Shown here piece after piece: positions 1 through 7,645 of a DNA stretch of 12,500 nt. Numbering within the stretch: position 1 is the stretch's first letter; the number at the start of each line of letters is the position of its first letter. Both the position numbers and the translations under genes were made by a program. The notes below the pieces were generated by a model. That model saw only the letters and a list, made by a program, of their open reading frames with translations, was not told the DNA's origin and did no database searches. Source of the stretch: Cristatella mucedo (Eukaryota > Bryozoa > Phylactolaemata > Cristatellidae); assembly GCA_009760855.2 (NCBI GenBank), contig WPIO01000087.1:1537501-1550000 (forward strand), written 5' to 3'.

Positions 1-838
1 GTCGCGCGGTAGCACGGATGAATGATCGACAGGGTAGGTACCGACTGGAAAGTCCTCATATACTCTACGCATAGCTCACTACGTGTGGACTCGCGTCGCC
101 GAGTCATAGTAGTTAAGTCACGGAAGACAAGGCTGCGCCATCTTGTCGCTTGATGCAAGTTCTCCATCTTGCCACGTGGCGCAAGTAAGCCATCTTTCCG
201 CATGACGGACTACCTCGCTTAATTTAGCCGAGATATTGCAGAAGCTCTCCGCGTGGACAGTTCTGCTAGTTTATCCTGCACACGCGTGACAATATTTAGC
301 GGAATCTTTAGCCAGGTTTGCGTACCCCTAAACTCGCCAGAGTAATTTTCGAGCGGTCGAAAGGGAGAATGCCCGTTCACGTCGCGGCAACAGTGGGACC
401 GATTGGCGACAGTGCGGCAACGGTGCGGCCGCTAAAGCATTCGCTCTTTGCTTGCTCTTTGCCTGCTCTAAAGAGTGACGTACTAGCAATTGCACAGGCT
501 CTGCGCCTGTGAAAGACGCGCCTCGTAGCGAAAGCAGCGAGACACGTCTGAATGGTGCAGTCGAGCGGCCAGAGTGATTGCCTCCAAAAACAACTACGGG
601 GTGGCGTGTACTCCCTGGGCAGATGGAAAAACCACAGGCCGTCTGTTTAGTCCGGTTCGGGACTTTTGCTTGCTGGTTCCATCCAGATGGCGCGGCAAAC
701 TGATCGGCTTCTTAAATTGTGTCGGCGTGTCCAGCGGCAGCATTGGTAGTAACTGTAGAGTTTACAGCAACAGTAGCAGCAGTAGCAGAGCTTTTTTCTG
801 ATTGAGAGTATCGCAGCCACATACAGAGTAGAGGATCG
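1..838. other. Unassigned sequence, no supported gene
   Basis: No recognisable protein, RNA gene or repeat family was found. The open frames at 318-512 and 574-801 begin at TTG and GTG and match nothing I recognise; the second ends in a Ser-rich run from an (AGC/AGT) tract near 760-790. Small structures are present: a near-palindrome around an E-box at 168-185 and a 7-bp perfect hairpin CACAGGC/GCCTGTG at 493-511 with a 5-nt loop. These could be chance. Confidence 0.6.
168..185. promoter_or_regulatory. Near-palindromic E-box
   Basis: CTTGC, then CACGTG, then GC and GCAAG: a CACGTG core inside the perfect 8-bp palindrome CCACGTGG at 172-179, with CTTGC/GCAAG arms. CACGTG is the binding core of bHLH-zip factors (Myc/USF/TFE families). 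No gene start is visible nearby, so function is not supported beyond the motif. Confidence 0.2.
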
Positions 839-907
839 TTAATTGTGCATTGACAAGATTTCCAGCTGTGACGCTAAGGCTTCGAGCTGCGCGATCTCAG
901 CATCGAA
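839..907 (-). CDS. Possible terminal exon, short coiled coil (weak)
   Basis: On the minus strand a frame of 23 codons ends at a TAA (complement of 839-841). The peptide FDAEIAQLEALASQLEILS has a heptad-like pattern of Ile/Leu/Ala with Glu and Gln, as in a short amphipathic coiled coil. It is preceded on the same strand by a pyrimidine-rich stretch (complement of 914-940) and an AG at 908-909, which could be a 3' splice acceptor. The AG context is AAG rather than the usual CAG. The pyrimidine tract also belongs to a nearby (GA)n microsatellite, so it may be coincidental. No AATAAA is seen downstream and no matching upstream exon was identified. Chance is a serious alternative. Confidence 0.12.
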   Translation of the reverse strand, partial: FDAEIAQLEALASQLEILSMHN

Positions 908-970
908 CTTGCAGGGAGATAGATAGAGAGAAAGAAAATGTGTGTGTGCATGCGTGCATGTGTGGGAACG

Positions 971-1012
971 CGTGAGAAAGCTAGAGAGGGAGATGTGGAG
1001 AGATCAAGAGAG

Positions 1013-1045
<33 letters not shown>

Positions 1046-1048
1046 GGA
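971..1048. repeat. (GA)n microsatellite and purine-rich tract
   Basis: Purine-rich sequence with an uninterrupted (GA) run at about 1013-1034 and interrupted copies on both sides. Open frames through it give Arg/Glu runs on + and Ser/Leu runs on -, which are repeat translations rather than genes. Confidence 0.9.
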
Positions 1049-1302
1049 GTCTCACATCGACGAACGACTATAGCTGCCAGCTTTCTCACGGGAATCAATT
1101 GGAGGCATTTGGCTCAACCTGATCGTCGGACGGCCCTACTGAGGCCAGGTGGCGTCCCTAATATTGGATTGCTCAGCAGCGAGCAGCGGCCGAGCGGCAG
1201 CTTACCATAACACTTCTGCTAAGCCTGCTGTTTCTCGCTACGTCATTTGCCAATTTTCTTTCAAGAGTGCCACACAGGCGTCCAGTGTCTTCGTACGGAA
1301 AG

Positions 1303-1397
1303 TTGGAGAGGAGGCGATCTCTTGGAGAGGAGGCGATCTCTTGGAGAGGAGGCGATCTCTTGGAGAGGAGGCGATCTCTTGGAGAGGAGGCGATCTC
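1303..1397. repeat. Perfect 19-bp tandem repeat, five copies
   Basis: Five identical copies of TTGGAGAGGAGGCGATCTC at 1303, 1322, 1341, 1360 and 1379, followed by a partial TTGG. The period is not a multiple of three, so each frame reads through it and creates overlapping spurious ORFs on both strands. The unit carries GAGA and TCTC as short inverted arms. The absence of any mismatch suggests recent expansion or ongoing homogenisation. Confidence 0.97.
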
Positions 1398-1829
1398 TTG
1401 GCGTGGCCATCTTAAGCGAACATTTTGCTCCCGTTTTCGTTTTCGCCTGGCGTACATAGTAAACTGGGTCCCTGCAGAATTTGGCAGGACCGCAGATCGA
1501 TCGAGTGACAATAGTAATACACATGTATACTGAATCTCTCTCTAGGCACTTCACAGAAGCTGCATTTAAAACATTACCATATACTAAGTGGCAACATCCG
1601 CAAGCAGCAGTCACACCAAGCGGCAGCCACGAGCTTTGAACTCCACTCAACGTCTATTGCCCGCTACTGCAACTGCAAATGCAGGAAGTAAAAGTATGCC
1701 ATGTGCTCTGCTTTGCACCCTTTCAATTGGCCACGGCAGCTGTCTCTAAGCTTAAGGTTCCTGGTTTGAGACATTGCAGATGCTAGATAACATGATTAAA
1801 AGCTCAGGGCAACCTTGAGGTGTGGTGAT
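1398..1829. other. Unassigned sequence
   Basis: No gene or repeat recognised. The open frames that enter it from the left come out of the 19-bp repeat and start at non-ATG codons or inside the repeat. Confidence 0.55.
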
Positions 1830-1890
1830 AATATAATAATATTATAATTCATTTATATAGCACCCTAAGAGAAATTAACATCTATTCATA
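1830..1890 (-). mobile_element. Decayed LINE/SINE 3' tail
   Basis: Read on the minus strand this is TTTCTCTTAGGGTGCTATATA followed by an A+T-rich stretch with ATTATT runs. That is the same tail seen next to the recognisable LINE B copies (TTGAGTTCTCT, AGGGCGCT, then (TTA)n). Only the tail is recognisable and the 5' part is lost. Confidence 0.5.
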
Positions 1891-1922
1891 CGCTTCACAT
1901 ATGCCACGGGGCTCGAGCCCCA

Positions 1923-1936
1923 CCCCCCCCCCCCCC
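1923..1936. repeat. Run of 14 C
   Basis: Homopolymer of 14 C preceded by GCCCCA. Its length is likely to vary between individuals and is prone to sequencing error. Confidence 0.95.
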
Positions 1937-2133
1937 GATCTCGGTCAGACCTTGGTCGAGGCGAGAACATGTTTTTATAGTGAGACTTTCTAAATTGTTG
2001 AAGAGCCTCCGAACAAGAACTCTCGGTAGAATCCTACTATTTTAGCTACTCAAGACCTCGGCAGAAGGTCGTGTGGTTTTATTATGGAGAATGGGTTCAT
2101 TTATTTTAGGTAGAACCTAGGTAGCTGGCTTTT

Positions 2134-2262
2134 GGGGCGGGCTCTCGCCCCTGCAGAAATGTCGAAATAATACATTTCGTCTCGCCAAAGCGAGTAGATG
2201 AATCGCATTAGCCACGTGAGTATAATCAGATAAGATTATTGCAGAAATCCAGACAGGATTTC
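2134..2262. other. String of five perfect hairpins, two similar modules
   Basis: Five consecutive perfect inverted repeats occur within 129 bp: GGGGCG/CGCCCC (2134-2151), GAAATG/CATTTC (2156-2178), CTCGC/GCGAG with a CAAA loop (2181-2194), ATAATC/GATTAT (2222-2239) and GAAATCC/GGATTTC (2244-2262). The first and fourth each have 6-bp arms and a 6-nt loop and are followed directly by T and then GCAGAAAT (2153-2160 and 2241-2248, 88 bp apart). GCAGAAAT begins the next hairpin in both cases. The stems differ in sequence but share architecture. I recognise no RNA or element family. It could be a structured RNA, part of an unknown element, or a chance cluster. Confidence 0.5.
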
Positions 2263-2430
2263 ACAAATAGTTGAAATAATTTGACTGGCAATATTCTTGT
2301 TTTACCTTAATTTGACATTTAAACCGTCGGAACCCGATTAAATTGAAGGCTTTCCCTTGCAGACAGTCGATCCTAGATGTCGAAAAAAGTCCTTAAACGA
2401 AGCGATTATATAATTTTAGTCATACTTTAA

Positions 2431-3201
2431 AGCCACCCAAAAAAGTGTGGCCTGTAAGTAAGAGACTTCGCTATTATAACTGGTCATGCCGATTTTTAGC
2501 TGTCATCGCGTACTAGTTATTTGGGTGATCATCGCCGACAACTGCTTAATGTTTGAAAGCTTCGTTAAGAAGACCACGTCTACAGCTAGCCATAGCGATA
2601 GTAACTGAGTGAGATTAAGAACTTCTGTCGTAGTTCCTTGCTAAAAAGCTCAGTAGCTCCACGTTTCTGTCCAGACTGGACTCGGCATTAACTTTGCTGA
2701 GTGAACTGCTATGGCTTCCTATTGATTAATGAATATAGAGCCAACGTAATACTCTGACCCTCGAGGTCGGCCCTGGCTTGGCACCATCATATTTAACTGA
2801 GCTGCTGCACCGATTTCAGCCTCCTCGTGCTCACAGGTCCACTATGGAAATTAAACTAGCTACTCTATTCCTGGGCTTGAAGACCATTGGCGACAGAAGC
2901 TTTTGCTCTTCAGGTCCTAGACTGGGGAATTCGTACATTTCTTTGCACTAAGATATCTTCTCTCAAACTGCCAAATGTTGCAGCATTTTTTCCAGCCTTC
3001 GTGACGTGCTACTTCCAAGCTACGTCACTTCCTCGACTCTCCTCTTGACTAAGCCATGCTTCCCACTTTCTTTTGGTTTCGTGAGAAGGAGTCGGTTGGC
3101 TGCAGTTTGGGTACCTCAAGCCGCTTATTCTTTGAGTGGGTTATTGACAATTCTCTTGCTCAACACCCACTTAGTCATTGTAGCTTTGTGAAGTTACATT
3201 T
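2431..3201 (+). pseudogene. LINE family A, copy A1: RT C-terminal region and 3' end, broken
   Basis: This is a relic of a non-LTR retrotransposon (reverse transcriptase acting by target-primed reverse transcription). It is recognised by alignment to copy A2 at 7646-8543. Shared blocks include AAGCTTCRTT..GAAGAC and CTACAGCTAGCCAT (about 2557-2593), TTGGCGACAGAAGCTTT (2889 onward), CAGGTCCTAGACTG and ATGCTTCCCACTTTCT (about 3055). The A2 frame encodes the conserved LINE C-terminal motifs, but in A1 stops and indels break it. A1 lacks about 100 bp corresponding to A2 7922-8022, with the join near 2695. It ends at TTGTGAAGTTACATTTAATAAT, matching the A2 end. The 5' limit is uncertain because A2 itself is truncated at the matching point; A1 could extend further upstream. 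Confidence 0.85.
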
Positions 3202-3222
3202 AATAATAATAATAATAATAAA
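3198..3222. repeat. (TAA)n microsatellite at LINE-LINE junction
   Basis: (TAA)n forms both the end of LINE A1 on + and the (TTA)n tail of an inverted LINE B on -, so the two elements share it. Confidence 0.9.
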
Positions 3223-3430
3223 TTTGATAAAGCGCCCCTAAAGAACTCATCTCTTTCTAGGTGCTTTATATTTACTGCAAAGGAAGCACGATCGAATGGT
3301 TAGGTGTAGTATGTTCAATAAACGACAACAATAACATGATTAATGGTGACATGCACAGGGTCTGCATGCAACTACGGTTAGTGGCAGCATGCACAGTGTC
3401 AGCACGCATAAGCACGTAAACGTCGAATCA
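3202..3430 (-). mobile_element. LINE family B 3' end, inverted copy
   Basis: The reverse complement matches the 3' end of LINE B at about 8630-8850. Shared pieces include GTGCTTATG.GTGCTGACACTGTGC, CTGCCACTAACC, GCGCATGTCAC-like, GTTTATTGA.CAT.CTACC, CTAACCATTC, CTAGAAAGAGAT and GAGTTCT, followed by GGGCGCTTTAT and (TTA)n. Within this tail AAAGA/TCTTT and TAAAGC/GCGCTTTA arms form a nested hairpin. Only 3' untranslated sequence is left, as expected of a strongly 5'-truncated insertion. Confidence 0.85.
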
Positions 3431-4080
3431 TTTGGAAATTATTTGCATTCAAGCAGCCCCTAATTTTTAAGTACTACGAACGTGCTATAGGGCTCTAGAC
3501 TTCTGCCTTTTGATACAAATATAGCAAACTGCGGGCTTATTGTTCGTGCTTTAGCGAATTTACGGCCCTTTGATTTGGGACACTATCCTTTGACGTCAAC
3601 TAATAGCCGTATCATTTGGTGAGGATTATAATAGATGGGTGTGGCTTTGTACTCGGCTGTTTGCGTTTTGCAAGATGCAAATGATACCGCAGCCATTGTG
3701 CATGGACGTGCGGTATTGCAACGGCCTAATTGACAGTGTACTGCCAAGCCACATTGACTACGTTTGGCTTGTTAATGCGAGTACACCTTCACCGAGTATA
3801 TTACATATTTCTTGTAGGCCTTTAAAGTCTGCACTGCAACAATGACGATACTTTTTTAGTCTTTTCATTCCTGAAGTTAGGGCGTGGCAGATGTGATGCT
3901 TCTCACCTAATAAAGGATTCTTAAACTAATGGAGGCGAAGGAATTGCAATTAAGTGTAGAAACATAGTACACAATTCACACTTAGCAAGCGTACCGACTA
4001 GAAACGAAGTGGCCAGTGACCATAGAGACGGTCCATATTCAAGCGTTTAGAGTTTTGGAGAGAACGGGATAGTGTGACAG
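3431..4080. other. Unassigned sequence with one nested hairpin
   Basis: No gene found. The 68-codon + frame at 3639-3845 matches nothing I know. At 3684-3716 ATACCGCA and TGCGGTAT form an 8-bp perfect stem enclosing an inner CCAT/ATGG stem. Confidence 0.5.
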
Positions 4081-4084
4081 TAAC

Positions 4085-4186
4085 AAGAGTTGGTTTTACC
4101 CAAGGGTAAGATGCTTGCCTGTAACGGCCAACACCGTAAGCTCCGGCCCTGCCGCATGGTAAGTCTCTTAGGGTGCAATACAAATA
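4085..4186 (+). mobile_element. Possible SINE head joined to retroelement tail (weak)
   Basis: CCCAAGGGTAAGATGCTTGCCTGTAA near 4098-4122 (spelled here across two tRNA-like parts: A-box region and anticodon arm start) resembles the tRNA-like head of SINE copy S2 (CCCAAGAGGTAAGATGC). No clear B box follows. At 4160-4186 GTCTCTTAGGGTGCAATA resembles the LINE B tail. A rearranged or decayed composite is likely; independent chance similarity cannot be excluded. Confidence 0.35.
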
Positions 4187-4223
4187 CACTACGCTATTTT
4201 TTCTCTTTAGATTCCGATCACAG

Positions 4224-4345
4224 TGCAATCAACTAAGGCCTAAGGTGCTCGCACGGCATGGCCCGGGTCAAGAGTTCAAATCCTGTAGCAGGCAATCACT
4301 TATTGCCGATTGCAATCTGGGGTGATAGCATCTAAGGTTGTTCCA
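4224..4345 (+). mobile_element. tRNA-derived SINE, copy S1 (decayed)
   Basis: The B box is AGTTCAAATCC at 4273-4283, compared with GGTTCGAATCC in S4. It is followed by GTAGCAGGCAATC (S4: GTGGTGGGCAATC), a small hairpin GATT-GC-AATC at 4308-4317, and GGTGATAGC as in the other copies. The A-box region (about 4230-4245) is badly decayed. The 3' part is unrecognisable after about 4335. CpG in the B box has become CpA, consistent with old methylated DNA. Confidence 0.75.
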
Positions 4346-4789
4346 ATGCTAAATTATTACTCATAATAACAAGGTATTTAAAATAGCGTCGAATCATTCG
4401 ACCTTTACTTTGCCTGCCCTCCTACGGAGCCAAGCCCTCTTGAAGCTATTTTTGCCAGCTTTGTCCAAAACAGCGATGGCAGTCGTCGGGCACATTATTG
4501 ATTCTCCGGGCTATCGCTTATGTGCCCTGCCAACTAATGGTGTCGCAGTAGCATGTGGCATTACGTGCATACACTCAATGCTCCTCCATTCTCAATCTGT
4601 CATTCGCAGGCGCATTCGTCGGTCCTGTGAGGCGCGGTCACTTGTGCTATGAGCCTCCAGCTTCAGGAGAGCGCGCGAGCGAGAAGAAATACTCCTGCAG
4701 CCAATATAATGAGATATAAGCTGCTGCGTCACTAAGTGCTGGCGCCTTGACTTGCGTCTCGCGAACAACTGTTGCCTTCGCAGCATGGA
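4346..4789. other. Unassigned sequence
   Basis: Nothing recognised. The + frame at 4410-4652 (80 codons) and the - frame at 4592-4843 have no familiar motif and lack convincing start contexts. Confidence 0.5.
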
Positions 4790-5540
4790 GGCTACCTGAC
4801 CGCCGCTCGGAGGAGGCGCGGCAAAGCCGTGGCCTTTGACCACCGGCCGGCTAGGCAGGCCGCCAGCTCTAAGGCGTCGCTGGGGCCAGTGCCAGTGCCT
4901 TTGCCCAATTAGAGCAGGCTCAATTAGGCTCGCGCCTCCTCCCTCCGCTGCGCTGGTCTCGAATGTCCGCGCCTCATTTGACGGCTGCCGTTACGTCGCC
5001 GGCACCGCAAACCACCGCACGAGCAGTCCCCGCAGCAGCGCTAATCGGCGTCGCAGCAGCGACCCTTGTCGAGGTGCCCGCACGCCGGCGTCGACGGCGA
5101 CGCGCTTGCCGGCTTCGCGGCCGTCTCGTCGCCACTCGCAGGCGCCGTCTTGGTAGCCTCTGCTGCTGGTGCCTTCTCGAGGACCTCCGTTGTCGTCTGG
5201 TGGGCAGCAGTTTCGCGCACCGGCGCCTACTCGTCCGCCACCTCGTGGACCGCTTGCGCCTCGCGTACTGCATCCTCTGCCGCCTCGAGAATAGCCGCCG
5301 CTCAGGCCGCAGCCTCGCAGGCCGCAGCCTCGCAGGCCGCAACAGACGGCTCCTCCTCCGCCGTCGCCGCCGCTGCCGCTGCCGCCACTCTGGCAACGCC
5401 CATACAGGCGACGCACACGCGGCCCGAACGCGCGAGATAGCAAAACATTCGTCTCATTGCTAGAGTCAGTGTCAAAGCTAGTGCAGATGCGGCCTGAGCC
5501 GGAACCTCCACGGCACAGTTGTGGCACAAATCAGACACGC
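4790..5540. other. GC-rich, CpG-rich island, open in nearly all frames
   Basis: Strong G+C and CpG enrichment compared with flanks, with GCC/GCT/GCG trinucleotide runs (for example about 5360-5395) and a 15-bp direct repeat GGCCGCAGCCTCGCA at 5305-5319 and 5320-5334. All three + frames and several - frames stay open for 100-178 codons because stop codons are rare in such sequence. None shows a known domain. The + frame 5066-5440 is Ala/Ser-rich. The most protein-like composition is on the minus strand (see the separate entry). A CpG-island promoter is another possible reading. Confidence 0.6.
5041..5484 (-). pseudogene. Possible Ala/Glu/Thr-rich coding relic (weak)
   Basis: On the minus strand an ATG at about 5484 (G at -3) opens a frame reading MRRMFCYLAR, then a poly-Ala run, EEEPSV and two ACEAA units. 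It meets TGA (complement of 5302-5304), then continues AAILEAAEDAVREAQAVHE, meets TAG (complement of 5227-5229), and goes on with TTTEVLEKAPAAEATK and SGDETAAKPASAS to a TAG at 5041-5043. Composition (Ala, Glu, Thr, Lys, Pro) and frequent G in codon position 1 look more like coding than the other frames. Two in-frame stops mean it is not an intact gene as read. The first stop sits where the 15-bp repeat breaks down. No homologue is recognised, and base composition alone could produce this. Confidence 0.15.
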
Positions 5541-5985
5541 GGATAGGAGAAAGATGTTACTTTACTTCTAGTTCTTTGATCGCGCACTTCAAGCTTCTCT
5601 GTCAGACACCTCATCACTCCAGATAGTCCAAGGAAGAGCAGGCGGCGGCGTAGTCTAGCGCGATGCGAACATGAAAGCAGTAAGCTTATTTCCTAAAGTA
5701 GATGGCGATAAAATCCGCTCATTACCTGTGGGCAAACGTAAAGTTGCTCAGACATTGGGAAGTCAGTCAGATTCTCAAAATTGGTTCGCCCTACATGTTT
5801 ATCGTAGTATCGTAAGGAAACGCCATTTTCTTTCTCCAGAGTGACCGTTCACGAGGCGACCACACCGGCACCACAGTCAAGCCTGCATACTTTCAGCCAT
5901 CTAGCGTTGCGAATATTCGGGCATGCTTATAAAAGGGGACCGCTTCTGTCTTGGTCCGTGCATCTACTAACGATATTTACATGCT
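5541..5985. other. Unassigned sequence with a strong acceptor-like site and TATA-like box
   Basis: TTTTCTTTCTCCAG at 5826-5839 is a good match to a metazoan 3' splice acceptor on +. TATAAAAG at 5928-5935 matches a TATA box. No exon with recognisable coding content follows; the frame 5841-6032 begins at GTG and runs into the LINE tail. Either motif could be chance. Confidence 0.4.
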
Positions 5986-5989
5986 ATTT

Positions 5990-6066
5990 TGCAGCATGTA
6001 CAAAGTGCCTAGAACTAGGTTTAGGTCGCTGAGGGCACTAGTTTTTATTATTGTTATTATTATTTG
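5990..6066 (+). mobile_element. LINE B-type 3' tail
   Basis: ACAAAGTGCCTAGAAC, then GGTCGCTGAGGGCACTAG and a (TTATT)n run match the family tail (AAAGCGCCTAGAA, GAGTTCTCT, GGGCGCTTTA, (TTA)n). AGTGCC at the start pairs with GGCACT near the end. Sequence before it is not recognisable. Confidence 0.75.
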
Positions 6067-6069
6067 CGA

Positions 6070-6322
6070 CATCCCGTCTTTCCTTCTGTAAATTACTATT
6101 GGCACGTCTTCTGGTCTGTGCAGGATAGAGTTTCCACTTAGTGCACGACTTTGCAGAAGGCTTATCGGTCGTAAACGTCTTAATTGCCAAATTAAACCAC
6201 ATCTCAGCGATCTACACTGGCTCACCATCCAGCAGGCTTTTGACTTCAAAGCCTAGTCACTGACCTTTAGGTCTATGCCTTCTCTTACTCCAGCCTATGT
6301 ATAACTTCTGTGTGCAAGAAAT
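6070..6322 (+). pseudogene. LINE RT C-terminal fragment, broken
   Basis: The translation shows conserved post-RT LINE motifs in order, with frameshifts: CKLLLARL (family pattern YCNxLLAxLP) near 6090-6115, RIEFPLSARL (LQRVQNSAARL) at about 6124-6153, LSDLHWLTIQQAFDFK (LHWLPI-type motif) at about 6205-6252, and SLTFRSMPSLTPAYV. Stops at TAG 6253 and TAA 6301 interrupt it. It resembles LINE B (7363 onward: LLDLHWLPVKQCIDFEVLSLTFRF), so it is probably a relic of that family. It ends where an endonuclease fragment begins near 6323. Confidence 0.75.
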
Positions 6323-7350
6323 TGATATTTCCTCGTTATTGATGATTTCGGCGTACATTTTGATAACTTATCTGACGCCTTCGGCAACGAATTTCGTTCA
6401 CTGACTGACTCACTGCGGCTCATGCGCACTCAAATCAAGGGTTGCACACAAGACCAGATTTTCTCATGCAACTGCACTTTTTCATCGCCAACTATTACCA
6501 AATCCTGCTTATATGACCACATGCATATCTCATTCAGTCTATAATGTGTGCCCTCCTCCTTATCCACCTCTAAAATCACCTGTGAAACGCGAAACCTCAA
6601 AACCCTTGACATCGATGCTGTCCGTGCGAGAGTCCGTGCTGCTCAATCCCTCTTCCGACCTGTCATCATTGGTAGATAGCTGCAACACGACACTAGCGGA
6701 CATGCTCGACGAGTTGGCACCTCTGACTAAGTGCACTGTGCACCATCGTCCAGACTACCTATGGCTTACCACAGACATTAAACTAGCTAGGTCTACTAAG
6801 CCCAAGCTTGAAAAAGCATCCCAAAGATCAGGACTGACTGGCCGTCGACAGGCATACGAGAACTACTGTAGGTCGTACCAATCAATCTTAGGAAAGGCCA
6901 AATCTAGCTTCTATGAAAACATTGTTGAATCGCAGATGCACAATCAAAAAATGCTGATGTCGACGATCAACCGTCTCCTCAACCGCTCCCAGGTTCACTC
7001 CTTACCAGTGGATCCCTGTGATGGTCTAGCTGATCGCTTCTCTAGCTTCTTTGTCAACAAGATAGACAAAATCAGGGAGTCCGTTCCTAGGATGGCAGCA
7101 TCCCCCTGGAATGCTGTCCCTCATTTCCATGCAACATCTCAATGTATACATTCAAGTAGGTCACCAGTGACCTCGCCCTAAAGTTCAAAGTTCCCGATCA
7201 AAGAAGAGAGACAGCTGACAGTCTTCTTGACTCTGTTCCCACTGTTCCGCTTCTACGATGCATCGATCTGCTGCTGTCACGCATAATAACTAAAGTCATA
7301 AATATGCCATTAGCCTCAGGTCATGTAGCCAAGCTAGGCTGGTATGTCGT
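6323..7350 (+). pseudogene. LINE ORF2 relic: endonuclease end, linker, RT start
   Basis: Three parts of a CR1/L2-type polyprotein lie in the normal order but in shifting frames. (1) APE endonuclease C-terminus at 6326-6541: VIDDFGVHFDN corresponds to the GDFNxH motif and YDHMHISF (6512-6535) to the SDH motif. The catalytic Asp and His are kept, while Gly/Asn of GDFN and Ser of SDH are changed; a TAA follows at 6542. (2) Linker: RNLKTLDIDAVRARV in the same frame, then after a shift near 6640 LVDSCNTTLADMLDELAPL, DYLWLTTDIKLAR, AKSSFYENIVESQ, INRLLNRS and LADRFSSFFVNKIDKIRES up to about 7080. (3) After another shift near 7200, DSVPTVPLL and LLLSRIITKVINMPLASG (7229-7325), the N-terminal RT region. 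The catalytic palm (YxDD) is absent. An intact element would cleave DNA and reverse transcribe its RNA; this copy cannot. It is probably the same element as the B C-terminus at 7360, with the RT core deleted. Confidence 0.85.
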
Positions 7351-7359
7351 GAGCGTTGA

Positions 7360-7645
7360 AATCGCCACATCTCACCGCTCCTCGACCTGCACTGGCTCCC
7401 AGTCAAGCAGTGCATCGACTTCGAGGTTTTGTCACTCACTTTTAGGTTTCTCCATTCTTTGGCTCCAGCCTACCTATCAGATGCACTTTCCCACCAGGGT
7501 AAGCATCGTACCACCTGCTTTCCGGATTCTAACTGTTTAGCCATACCTCGTACAAATCTCAGACACTTTGGTGACTTTGGCGCCTCAAGTTCTTCATATG
7601 CTCCCAAAGCCTGGAACTCACTTCCGACTTTCGTCACTGCTGCTC
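7360..7645 (+). pseudogene. LINE family B, copy B2: C-terminal part before the insertion
   Basis: Open in frame from 7360 (TGA just before, at 7357-7359). It reads RHISPLLDLHWLPVKQCIDF, EVLSLTFRFLHSLAPAYLSD, then TNLRHFGDFGASSSS and YAPKAWNSLPTFVT. These are the C-terminal motifs of CR1/L2-type LINEs (hitpLL..LHWLPv, .YL.D.L, WNSLP). It stops making sense at about 7645, where family A sequence begins, and resumes at 8545 in the same frame. It joins upstream to the RT start (6323-7350) across a missing RT core. Confidence 0.85.

Noticed and set aside
874-1210. Arg/Glu-rich (+) and Ser/Leu-rich (-) ORFs
   Set aside because: Translations of the (GA)n tract.
1149-1650. Several overlapping ORFs across 1149-1650 on both strands
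   Set aside because: They exist because a 19-bp repeat without stops shifts frame at every copy; the translations are the repeat itself.
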